Of a stretch of 64,000 nt of DNA, positions 1-10,188 are shown one piece after another. A program made the position numbers and the translations under genes. Source of the stretch: Neostapfia colusana. Its lineage: Eukaryota; Streptophyta; Magnoliopsida; Poales; Poaceae. The notes under the pieces are model-generated. The model saw only the letters and a list, made by a program, of their open reading frames with translations, was not told where the DNA came from and searched no databases. The number at the start of each line of letters is the position of its first letter. The stretch's first letter is position 1. The stretch spans positions 56,141,652-56,205,651 of the forward strand of contig JASWHV010000012.1 of NCBI GenBank assembly GCA_030760725.1, written 5' to 3'.

Positions 1-1
1 T

Positions 2-2534
2 TGTGTGTTCTCGAAAATTGATCTCAGGTCGGGATACCACCAACTTAAGATAAGGCAAACTGATATTCCAAAGACAACTTTCGTATCTCGGTACGGACTG
101 TATGAATACACTGTCATGCCTTTCGGGCTAACTAATGCCCCAGCATACTTCATGTATCTCATGAACAAGGTATTCATGGAATACCTGGACAAATTTGTGG
201 TGGTTTTCATAGATGACATTCTCGTCTTCTCCAAAGATGAAGAAGAACATGAGGAACATCTAAGGTTGGTGTTGCAAAAGCTGAGAGAACACCAACTATA
301 TGCCAAGTTGAGCAAGTGTGTGTTTTGGCCGAAGAGAGTTCCCTTCTTAGGACATATAATCTCGGAGGGAGGAATCTCCGTAGATCCCGCCATGATCGAG
401 GATGTACAGAAGTGGAAGACCCCTGAGAATGTCGGGGAAGTTCGAAGCTTCTTAGGATTTGCTGGGTATTATCGACGGTTTATCGAGGGTTTCTCCAAGA
501 TTTAGAGACCCCTCACCAAATTGTTGGAGAAGGGAATCACATTCACAGGGACACCACAGTGCGAGACGAGTTTTCAAGAGCTGAAGAAAAGATTGACAAC
601 AGCCCCAGTGCTAGTTATGCCAGATATGCAGAAGAACTTTTCGGTGTACTGCGATGCCTCTGGAAATGAGTTGGGATGTGTTCTCATGCAAGAGGGGCAT
701 GTCGTGGCTTATGCATCCCGGCAGCTCCGGAAACACGAGAAGAACTATCCTACGCATGACCTAGAGCTAGACGCAGTGGTACACGCGTTGAAGATTTGGC
801 GGCATTACTTGATGGGGAAAAGGACAGAGATATAGACGGACTATAAGAGCTTAAAGTACATTTTCACACAGCCAGATCTCAACCTCAGACAAAGGAGATG
901 GTTAGAGATGATCAACGAATTTGATGTGGGCATCAACTATCATCCTGGGAAAGCGAACGTCATGGCAGATGCTTTAAGCCGGAAGGTGCAGATCAATAGG
1001 TTGAGCTTAAAGGACATGCCTACAGAATTGAAGGAAGAGGCTGTAAAGCTCAATCTATGTCTGGTGAATAGTGGTGAGGCCATCACCATGGAAGTGGACT
1101 CTACATTAGAGCAAGACATACGCAACGGTCAGAAGAATGACGAGAAGATAGAAGAGATTAGAGAACTCATCAAGGATAATAAATCCCCTGGGTTCAGAGA
1201 GGATGAACAAGGTACGGTGTGGCACAGGAAAAGAATCTGTGTGCCTGAAGTGAAGGAGGTCCATGAATTGATTTTGAAGGAGGCTCATGATTCCAACTAT
1301 TCCATTCATCCCGGGAGTACGAAGATGTATCATGACCTCAAGAGCAGGTATTGGTGGTATGGCATGATACGAGATGTCGCGGAACATGTTGCCCTATGTG
1401 ACACATGTCAGTTGGTGAAAGCAGAACATCAACGCCCCGCAGGATTATTGCAACCACTCAAAGTGCCTGAATGGAAATGGGAAGAAATAGGTATGGACTT
1501 CATAGTGGGACTACCCAGGACCCAATCGGGATATGATTCGATATGGGTCATCATCGACAGGCTAACCAAGGTAGCTCATTTCATCCCCGTGAAAGAAAGC
1601 TACAGCGGATCCAAATTGGCAATATTGTACATGTCAAGGATCGTGTGTTTCCATGGAGTGCCAAAGAAGATAGTGTTAGATCGAGGGAGACAGTTCACCT
1701 CAAGGTTCTGGCAGAAGTTACATGAAACCATGGGAACCCATCTAAATTTCAGTTCTGCCTATCACCCCCAGACTGACAGGCAGACGGAAAGAACCAATCA
1801 GATCCTTGAGGATATGCTGAGAGTGTGTGCGCTCAAGAACAATAGGAGTTGGGATAAGAACTTACCATATGCGGAGATTCTCCTATAACAACAGCTATCA
1901 GGCTAGTATGAAGATGTCACCATTTGAGGCTTTGTATGGGAGGAAGTGTAGAACTCCCCTATTTTGGAACCAAACGGGGGAAAGTAAAGTGTTTGGACCT
2001 GAAGTACTACAAGAAGCCGAGGCGAAAGTGAGGGAAATCCGCAACAACTTGAGGATAGCACAGACACGACAAAAGAGCTATGCCGATGTATGGAGAAGAG
2101 AGCTCGTTTTCAACGTGGGGGACTATGTCTACCTCAAGGTGTCCCCTATCTGAGGACTTCGTCGGTTCAAGGTAAAAGGGAAGTTATCACCTCGATACAT
2201 CGGACCCTTTCAGGTTCTGGATAGGAAAGGCGAAGTGGCATATCAACTAGAACTACCAGCTCGCCTATCGGATGTGCACGATGTATTCCATGTGTCACAG
2301 CTCAAGAAATGTCTTAGGACGCCTGAAGAGATGTTACCCATGAATGAGATTGACGTAGGAGAGGATCTGTCTTATGCCGAGCAACCGGTCAAGGTTTTGG
2401 AGACAATGGAACGCTTCACAAGAAATAAAAGAATCCGGATATGCAAGGTGCAGTGGAAGCATCACTCGGAAGAGGAAGCCACATGGGAGCGAGAAGACGA
2501 GCTTAAGGCACAGTTTCCGGAATTGTTTTCCTAG
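2..2534 (+). pseudogene. pol: A1 pol remnant: RT, RNase H, integrase, chromodomain
   Basis: Broken polyprotein that would reverse-transcribe and integrate the element. RT shows LRSGYHQLKI and the catalytic FIDDIL (YxDD position). RNase H begins near SVYCDASG. Integrase has the HHCC zinc part (CDTCQ) and the DDE core (GMDFIVGLP, later DRGRQFTS). A chromodomain-like C-terminus (CKVQWKHHSEEEATWE) ends at the TAG at 2532. One frame runs to about 1880, with stops at 503-505 (TCA to TAG) and near 833 (TAT to TAG). An extra base near 1880 then shifts the frame, and a TGA at 2151-2153 replaces CGA, as in methyl-C deamination. The start is cut by the window edge. Confidence 0.92.
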
Positions 2535-2561
2535 AACCACCAATCTCGAGGACGAGATTTC

Positions 2562-2579
2562 TTTTAAGGGGGGTAGAGC
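2562..2579 (+). other. A1 polypurine tract
   Basis: The purine run ttaaggggggtagag lies immediately before the TG of the 3' LTR and just after the pol stop codon. In this superfamily the tract primes plus-strand DNA synthesis. The same position in A2 (reverse strand, 15524-15541) is intact. In A3 (46379-46396) it is eroded. Confidence 0.85.
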
Positions 2580-2979
2580 TGTAACACCCCAAAACCTGTA
2601 AAGAGGGGAATTTAAAAAATTTTGGACGTATTGCATGGGGTGTAGAAAATCAAATTTAAATTGGAATTCAAATTCAAATCAAAACAGAAAAGAAAAAGAA
2701 AAATAAAAAGAAAAAAAAAAAGAAAAACCCCACCGGCCAGTGGGCCGAAACCCACCAGCCGGCCCAATCTCCCCGCGCCAGCCCCGAACCCGCGCCCCTC
2801 TCTTCCTCTCACAGACACACGAGGCCCGCATGTCATCCCTCACCTCCCGCGCGCCCGGCCGACCCCGGGACTCTTCTCGCACCCGAATCCAAACCACCTC
2901 CGAAAAACCGCGCCAGCAGCCCGATCTTCGGCCCCGGATGCTGCTATTTAACCGAGTCGATCCTCCGCCGCCTTCCCCC

Positions 2980-5733
2980 ATGAAATTCCCACAAAGAAAC
3001 TCGCCGAATTCCCCAGCGCGCTCCACTTTTCTCTCCGGTGAGAACCGAAGCTTCGATCACCGTTTCCTTTCGATCCTTGCTCGGGTTTTCTGGTCTAACG
3101 CGCCGATCATGTTGCACTGCCTCCGGGGAGTCACGCAGGTGAAGAAAACCCGGTGTGTTGCACCCTAGACGCAGCTCCGGCTAGCACCGCCGCTATTTCA
3201 TCTCGGACCTCGCCGCCGACCGCCTTCCAGGGCCTCCGAGTTCAAGAAAAACCCCGAGGTGAGATCCCCGACCTCTCCTCTACCGTTCTAAGCCATGAAA
3301 TCCAAGTTTTAGGAGGTATAGACAAAAATCCGAAGATATCCGCCGAGATCGCCGCCTCCCGCGCCGCGCGCCGCTGGGCAGCGCCGCCCGCGCACGGCCA
3401 GGGCGACGTGGCCCCCTGAGGCCCGTCCATTTTAAATCGTGCGGTTCTTATTAGATCTACCCGTACCGCTTCGCGTTATAATCTCAGCCGTCTATTTTAG
3501 ATCAGACGGTCCACATCAGCCCCGCGTTAAAGGCCAGGATTCTTACGTGCTACCCCCTGGGGATCTCGGAAACCACGAGATAGCCCCGGAAACTTCTGAT
3601 CTAGCCCCTGGAACTTCAGAAATTCGTGTAACTTCATTTAAAAATCAGTTTTAGCCCCTGGACTTAATAAAAATTAGGAAAACCCCTCTGTTATGTGTAG
3701 TTAGACCCCTGAAAATTTATGAAATAATAAATTAGACCCTGCAGTAGTGTGGATTTACCTTTTTGACCCTATATGATTTTGAATTCAGAAATTTGAATAT
3801 GTGACTAGGATTTAAATTTAAAAGGTAAGGCAAACACATGTACAAATTCAAAATTTAAACTCTCCTAGCACTTGGAAATGAATCTGTCTAATTGTTGTTC
3901 ATATTTATTAGTTATAGAAACACATCTTTAGACTAGGAAATAATTCTGAAAACTGATAAAATAAATTTAAATTAGTTCACATCAGAGGAGAAGTTCAAAA
4001 ATATATTATTTAATATTTTAGATCAGAACCTATTCTGTTTAGATGACATGTTCTACTATTTAATATTAAAACTCACTTTTAGGCATAGAAAATAAATCTG
4101 AAAAATATAGGAAAATAGGTATGCATAATCAGAAAATGATAAATGAAGTCTCCAAATCCCAAAACTTGAGTTTAGAATTTGGTAGAAGATTTGAAAACCT
4201 ATTTGGAGTAGGAAAATACCTTTTATACAAACTTTGTGGCTAAGAAGTGTAATAATTAAATATAAAGAATTTGTTCAAATTGGAACTTCATATGTAGTGT
4301 GCAAATAGAAATCTGAACATAGAAGTTAGAAATAATATACATATGTTTATAGGTGAATGTAGGCCAAAAATCAACACATGTAGAGTAACCACAACACTTA
4401 GAAATGTGAATGACATTCATAGGTATGTATGTGTGGTTTGTATGAAGTGAAAGTGTGAACTATGTCTTATGGATTGTTGTTTTCTTTTGCTATGTGTATT
4501 GGCATGAATAGAACCTGCCACGGAGCAAGTTCTCCCCTTCCAAGACCAAGACTTTCCATTCCCAGAGCAGCAGGAAGAAGGCAAGTGTCCTTGACCACAT
4601 TGATCCTATACTAGGATGTGTAGATAGAATTATTTGCATTGTCAATTGAAATATGAAACCCATGCTAGGAAGTTTCCCTAGAATTGCATTACCTTGTTTC
4701 CTTGTAGCTTGGGTTGAGATTTATTTTATCATGTCATTTATTTATATGCTACGCTTAGCCATGCTTAGAATGGGATAAGTGGGATATGAGATCATCAATT
4801 TATTTACCTTACTCTTGAATGAGATATTATGAGTTATGTAGAGGTAGGGATCGAGGCAAGTTGGATGATTTGGTTGGTGCTGGGTGCACGAGACTCGGGT
4901 TTATGTTTAGTACTTGCCTGGATCCTAAGGACCGGTTCATGGAGCATGTAACCTGGCATTACCGTGCCAACCACATGCTGAGATGGGGCAGCTTGGCCAA
5001 TTAATTAGGTGTATCCCCGGCGTAGTATGGGTGTGTTGGATGGTGCGGGGAATAGGTGTCAGCTGGACTACCATATGAACCGCAAGGCTCAAGAGGGGGC
5101 CACTGCAGCGGGGTTGGAGCCTCTTGTATGCTGTTAGGGATGAAACCTCAGTGGGCCCACGCTCGTCAGGAATCCCTTTGTAAAGGCTTCGTAGTGATCT
5201 CCTGGCTACACACCTGGGAAGTGTGAATGTGGTTCGCGACCACTGGCATAATGGAGGTTCTTTTAGTCCACCCGGCAACGGGGGATGAAATCACTACATG
5301 TGGGTACAGTGGAGCAAACTCTGCAGAGTCAAAACTGTCATGACAGCCGTGCTCACTGTCAAGAGCGGCTTGGACTTATTCATGATTAGAGGATAATTGA
5401 TTGGGAAGTGGAGAATGTTATGCGGGAAGCTTAACATTGGAGATGAGACTATGTTTATTTGATGATGATGATGGGTTGAGGGATTGGGATCCATTTCACC
5501 TGTGTAGTAATGTAGGTGCTTAATAAGCTAAGGTGATAGGTATTAATGGTGTAGTGCTTTAACCATGAGTTCAACCTCTCCTTGCTCTAGCCATGCATGA
5601 CATAATTTTCCCACACTTGCTAAGTACCCAGGGTACTTAAACTTGCTTTTCTGTTGGTTTATATCGCTGCTCAGGTCAAGAGAATGATGTGGTGTTCAAT
5701 GACCAAGACATTGATCCTGAAGAAGGATTCTAG
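2980..5733 (+). CDS. Candidate spliced small ORF inside A1 LTR (4 exons, 101 codons)
   Basis: Product unknown. Proposed exons are 2980-3037, 3139-3258, 4512-4580 and 5675-5733. All junctions are phase 1 and the joined frame is open from ATG to TAG. Seen in the sequence: donors CCG|GTGAGA and GAG|GTGAGA; a CTAAC branch-type motif at 3095-3099; acceptors CACGCAG, GAATAG and GCTGCTCAG; a GC donor (AAG|GCAAGT) at 4581. The C-terminus is acidic and Gln-rich (FPEQQEE, then FNDQDIDPEEGF at the end). The other four family A LTRs keep the last three exons at 120, 69 and 59 nt. AATAAA follows 147 bases after the stop. The ATG lies only about 30 nt after the TATA-like box, so the first exon is the weakest part. 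Expression is inference. Confidence 0.45.
5621..5639 (+). promoter_or_regulatory. Conserved intronic stem-loop, A1 copy
   Basis: TAAGTACC and GGTACTTA pair around a 3-nt loop, right after cttgc and 35 nt before the last acceptor of the LTR ORF. A3 has TGAGTACC/GGTACTCA at the same place, so both arms changed together. Role unknown; it may present the branch-point region for splicing. Confidence 0.55.
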
Positions 5734-5982
5734 GTTCACGGAGTCCCCCGGGCAACGCCTGTGATGGAGCCCACAAGATTTATATTCCGCTGCTGTTTTT
5801 TTTTACATGTCATGAACTTATTATCGTCCATTGAGACGTATACGATGTAAGACTTATTTATATTTAACACCTGGCTTGTAATAAATAATGCTTCACTATT
5901 TGTCATCACATGTATGAGAGAATGATCCTGGCATACATGTTGTATTCACTTGGTTGTTCTTCGGAGAAACCGGGTGTGACAC

Positions 5983-6222
5983 TGATGGTTCTCTAGGATC
6001 ATAGACTGTCCCCACATACCACCACTCGTCTTTTCTACGCACTCTGTCCTCACTCGTGCACACCCGGGAAAACTTCCCGGTCGGTCACCCATCCCCAAAT
6101 TCCTCCGGGCCAAGCACGCTTAACCCTGGAGTTCTTTGCAGGTGGGCTTCCAAAAAAGAAGGTATACCTTGGTGGTATGAGTACTCTATCAATCCTATTA
6201 ACCCGGGAGCTAGGATATCACA
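5983..6222 (-). repeat. Cassandra 3' LTR with 5S-like promoter
   Basis: 240-bp LTR. Positions 6061-6140, read in reverse, carry the internal control region of a plant 5S rRNA gene: the box A type stretch (reverse of ccaagcacgcttaacc, 6111-6126) and gatgggtgacc (reverse of 6083-6093). These are known in Cassandra as RNA polymerase III promoter elements. This copy keeps the CpG in the AAGCGTGC core. Confidence 0.92.
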
Positions 6223-6485
6223 CAATCCACCCCCCTTAGAAGACCGACGTCCTCGTCGGTCAACGCCAAGACCGGAACGTCCCCTCTTAGCCACGTCCGT
6301 ACGATCAGTACTGGCATACGCATACCGTACGTCCGGTTAGCAGCATACATACCATACCGTGTCCCACACAGAGGACCCACGCGTCATGCGTACGTACCTG
6401 CGTCCCTGACCCGTATGCTACCGTATCCTTGTCACTGACCCGTACGCACCCGTGAAACTGCGCGGGTCGGCTCTGATACCATTTC

Positions 6486-6725
6486 TGATGGTTCTCTAGG
6501 ATCTTAGACTGTCCCCACATACCACCACTCGTCTTTTCTACGCACTTTGTCCTCACTCATGCGTACCCGGGAAAACTTCCCGGTCGGTCACCCATCCCCA
6601 AATTCCTCCGGGCCAAGCACACTTAACCCCGGAGTTCTTTGCAGGTGGGCTTCAGGAAAAGAAGGTATACCTTGGTGGTATGAGTACTCTATCAATCCTA
6701 TTAACCCGGGAGCTAGGATATCACA
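6486..6725 (-). repeat. Cassandra 5' LTR with 5S-like promoter
   Basis: Partner of the LTR at 5983-6222, nearly identical. The 5S-like region is 6564-6643. The core reads AAGTGTGC here instead of AAGCGTGC, a CpG to TpG type change, so this promoter copy may be weaker. Upstream of the core it has gcgtac where the other LTR has gtgcac. Confidence 0.9.
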
Positions 6726-8665
6726 TCTACACGTCTCCGCAAATGCGACATGCCTTTGTTATGTTTTTGAGCTGCCGCCATCTCTTCACGGATGGTGGGG
6801 TTCAAAGCTAGGTTGTAGAGAGCTCCATGTGGGGTCACATGTAGTGGTGGTTCGTTCTCTTCCAACGGTGTGATGGTCAGATTGTTGACGTGTGACTTGC
6901 GGCTCAGCGCATCCGCCACTATGTTTGCCTTGCCCGGATGATAATGGATCTCTATTTCGTAATCCTTTATCAATTCTAACCATCTTCGCTGCCTCATGTT
7001 CAGCTCCTTCTTATTGAATATGTACTTGAGGCTTTTGTGGTTGGTATATAAATGTACGAGGTTACCAAGTAGGTAGTGCCTCCACATTTTCAGTGCAAGT
7101 ACCACGGCAGCGAGCTCCAAATCGTGGGTTGGATAATTCTGCTCATGGTTTCTAAGCTGCCGTGATCCATACGCGACCACTCTTCGGTCTTGCATCAGCA
7201 CACATCCGAGCCCAATGCCGGATGCATCGCAGTACACATCGAACGGTTTTGTTGTATCTGGCTGCGCCAAAAGCGGTGCTGATGTCAGGTGCTTGACTAA
7301 AGCCTTGAATGCTGTTTCACATGTTGGACTCCAAACATATTTGGTAGCCTTCTTCAGCAGCTCTGTCATCAGCTTGGCAATCTTTGAAAAATTCGGAATG
7401 AACCTCTTATAATATCCCGCGAGTCCGAGGAAACTCCGTACCTCGTGAACAGTCCTCAGGGATTTCCAATTCAGCACTTGAGTGATATTGCTCGGGTCTA
7501 CAGCGATACCCTCTGCTTAGATGATATGCCCGAGAAAAGGCACTTGCGATATCCAGAATTCGCACTTGCTGAATTTTGCGTGTAGCTTGTGATCCCGCAG
7601 CCGTTGCAAGACTATACGCAGATGTTTCTTGTGATCTTCCTCTGACTTGGAATATACGAGTATGTCATCGATGAAGACCACGACAAACTTGTCCAGCTCC
7701 GGCATGAATACCGAGTTCATCAAGTACATGAAGTGAGCTGGAGCACTGGTGAGGCTGAAGGACATGACCAGGTACTCACAAAGTCCGTACCTTGTGGAGA
7801 AAGCCGTCTTCGGAATGTCCTCAGCCCTTATCTTAATCTGATGGTACCCGGATCTTAAGTCCATCTTGGAAAATATCTTTGCTTCGACCAACTGATCAAA
7901 CAACATGTCGATCCGTGGCAACGGGTACTTGTTCTTGATGGTTACGGCATTTAATGGATGATAGTCCACGCAAAGCCGTAACGTCTCATCCTTCTTCTTC
8001 ACAAATAATGCCGAACAGCCCCATGGCGAGGAGCTCGGCCTAATAAAACCCTTCTCCAGGAGGTCCGTGAGCTGAGTCTTCAGTTCAGCCAACTCCTTGG
8101 GTGCCATCTTGTACGGCCTTCGGGATATTGGCATGGTTCCCGGTGCAAGTTCAATCTTGACCTCCACCTCTCTATCGGGCGGCATCCCCGGCAAATCGTC
8201 CGGGAATACGTCAGGGAACTCTCGGACCACTGGAATATCTTCCAATCTGATGGTTGTGGCTTGATAGACACTTGGAAGTTTTATTTCTGGACTGTCCAGA
8301 AATAATGAGTGAGACCCGTGCACTTCTGAGTTTAAGTGCACGACTCGAAGGACGGTGTCTAAAACAGCGCCATGGCTAGTTAACCACGACATCCCTTGGA
8401 TGACATCGACCTTTTGTCCCTCTAAGATTATGAGAGACGTAGGGTAGACTCTACCCGCTAAGCATAATGGTGCTTTGGAAACCATTACGCTTGCTGAAAT
8501 CCTCCCACCCGGTGAACAAATTAAATATGGACTATCGGTGGGTAGTATTTGCAAGCTGTGTTTAGCAATGAAAGCTTGGCTAATAAAATTATGTGTGGTG
8601 CCTGAATCAGACAATACTATGGCGGGATGCTGGTGGAGTTGGAACATACCCGCAAGGCTTGGCTA
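6726..8665 (-). pseudogene. pol: C1 pol remnant: protease, RT, RNase H
   Basis: Continues the gag frame with no frameshift; only in-frame stops break it. An aspartic protease is seen at LSDSGTTHNF (DSG active site; the family A copies here read DSGATH). RT has PLPRIDMLF, LRSGYHQIKI and the catalytic FIDDIL. A TAA at 7517-7519 sits where serine would follow GHII. RNase H starts at DVYCDASGIGLG and runs to the Cassandra junction at 6725, where the zinc part of integrase would begin. A TAG at 8663-8665 separates it from gag. The length lost to the left is the whole of integrase and chromodomain. Confidence 0.92.
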
Positions 8666-9916
8666 ACCCTCCAGCACGTCCTGTATGGCAAGCTGGTAGA
8701 CGGTGCCGGGCCTAGGGTTTGCCCGCCGCGCATTAGTAGGGTTCCGGGGTTGATTCCTCCCCGGAAACTGCGGTGCCACTCCGCCGCCTTGCCTCTCCGG
8801 GCAACTACTCGCGAAGTGTCCTGGACGACCACACTTGTAACATGTGGCCGCTACTGGTGTGGTGCTCGGGGGACGAAAGCCCGGCATGCGCTGCTGAGGT
8901 GCATACGCACGCGGCATCGCCCGATGCTGCTGTTGTTGTTGCGGAAGTGGTGCTGGCATTGCCGGCCTGAATGCCGGTGAAGAGTACGGCCGACTGCGGA
9001 ACGGCATCAACCTCTATGGTGGCTGCCAGCGTGGACCTGATGGTGGGCGATTCACCATCCGAAAGTTCTGAGAAGGACCGCTTCCTTCTCCGCTGCTTTG
9101 CGGCGCGCTTCGCTTTCTCTCCGCCGCCGCCAACTCCTTGCTGGAGTCCTCCTGAACAATCGCAGCATCAATGATGTCGTTGAGGCTGCCGCGGTTGAAT
9201 ATCGCCAATTTGTCCTTCAGGAGCAGGTTAAGCCCCTGGTAAAAGTGGTCCCGCCGCTTCTCGTCGGTATCTGCATGATACGACGCATAGAGCGCGAGAT
9301 CATTGAACGCCCTGGAGTATTCCAGCGTGTTCCGGCTCCCTTGCTACAGGTGTAGGAACTCCTGCGTCTTCCTCTTCATCAAACCTGGCGGTATGTGATA
9401 GGCCCGGAAGGCCGTCCGGAACTCCATCCAGGTCATAATTCGGTCGGTGGGCTGTGAAGCACAGAAGTTTGCCCACCACGCGCTCGCGGATCCTTGGAGC
9501 TGCTGGACCGCGAACTGAGTCCTGCGCTGCTCTCTTATCTGGAGCAGCCCGAACTTCATCTCTATTGCGCGGAGCCAGTTGTCTGCGTCAAGAGGTTCAT
9601 CCGCTCTAGAGAATACCGGGGGATGAATCGCTAGGAAGTCGGAGTAGGAGCTCTGTTGACGATTCTCACGATCTTGACGTCTCTCTGGGCGAGACGTATT
9701 AGCGATGAGAGTCTGCAGCAACTCCATGTGCTGCTGATGTGAACCCGCCATTGCCGCGACGATGTCGGCCAATGTAACCGTAGGCAGTGGCGGTGGCGGT
9801 GTTTGCTGTTGCTGTTGCTTCTGTTGCTGCCCCGAGGAGTCCTCGGGAGGCTGTTGGGAGGTCTCTCCCCCTTGGCTAGTACCCCCAACGTCCAGTTTGG
9901 CACGAGTACGCGTCAT
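8666..9916 (-). pseudogene. gag: C1 gag remnant
   Basis: Nucleocapsid/capsid gene. The likely start is MTRTRAKLD (ATG at 9916), although the frame is open upstream to 9946. After a Gln/Pro-rich stretch comes the Ty3 capsid region (PLDADNWLRAIE, then WWANF). A CCHC zinc knuckle, CYKCGRPGHFASSCP, lies at 8801-8842. In-frame TAG codons at 9344-9346 and 9014-9016 interrupt it; the first stands where family A has a Gln codon (CAG to TAG), as expected from C-to-T decay. The frame continues into protease, so gag and pol were one polyprotein. Confidence 0.9.
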
Positions 9917-10188
9917 TCTGAAATTCAAAACAGCAGCGATCAGCACATGTCATACTTAAAATTCCATATGCAACAGTAGATATTGAAGTGACACATGATT
10001 AATTTGCACAACATTCACATATATTGATAAATCATAAACTTTATACAAGATACATTATTCTCGGGTCTCCGAGAAGTCGTGCTCATGTCGTCACCACCTA
10101 TACATACACTACTACCTACACGACATGTCACCGATTACAAAAGTTGGGTTAGACTACCCTAGCTGCCCTACTTGGCAACTGTAACCCC

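Larger units (their letters stand above)
1..5981 (+). mobile_element. Ty3 chromovirus A1, 3' part
   Basis: This is the 3' portion of a Ty3/gypsy element of the Tekay/Del (RIRE3-like) chromovirus type; the 5' LTR, ORF0, gag and protease lie left of the window. Visible in order are RT, RNase H, integrase, chromodomain, polypurine tract and a full 3' LTR. It is clearly the same family as A2 (12104-24720) and A3 (37213-59472). The right end (ending tgaca at 5981) touches Cassandra. The five bases 5982-5986 (ctgat) are the likely right target duplication, so the left copy should lie outside the window. Confidence 0.93.
2580..5981 (+). repeat. A1 3' LTR (3402 bp)
   Basis: Starts TGTAACACCCC and ends GGGTGTGACA, so the ends are short inverted repeats. 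It matches the LTRs of A2 and A3 along its length. It holds a purine-rich stretch, a GC-rich promoter zone with TATTTAA at about 2946, a long AT-rich middle, and AATAAA at 5880-5885. There is no retroviral coding sequence, but a candidate four-exon ORF lies inside it (separate entry). Two adjacent palindromes (5318-5329, 5335-5346) and a stem-loop (5621-5639) lie in the last intron of that ORF. Confidence 0.92.
5983..6725 (-). mobile_element. Cassandra TRIM (complete, 743 bp)
   Basis: A terminal-repeat retrotransposon in miniature with two 240-bp LTRs (5983-6222 and 6486-6725) around a short non-coding core. Read on the minus strand the LTRs start TGTGATATCC and end CCATCA. The primer site (reverse of gctctgatacca, at about 6471-6482) matches initiator Met tRNA, and the polypurine tract is the reverse of ccacccccctta at about 6228. 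It has no ORF and so depends on other elements. It sits inside the pol gene of C1, between RNase H and integrase. Right flank tctac (6726-6730) should be the target duplication; the left copy has been displaced by A1. Confidence 0.93.

Noticed and set aside
6061..6140. A real 5S rRNA gene on the minus strand
   Set aside because: Only the internal promoter part matches and it is repeated in two 240-bp LTRs around a primer site, which defines Cassandra.
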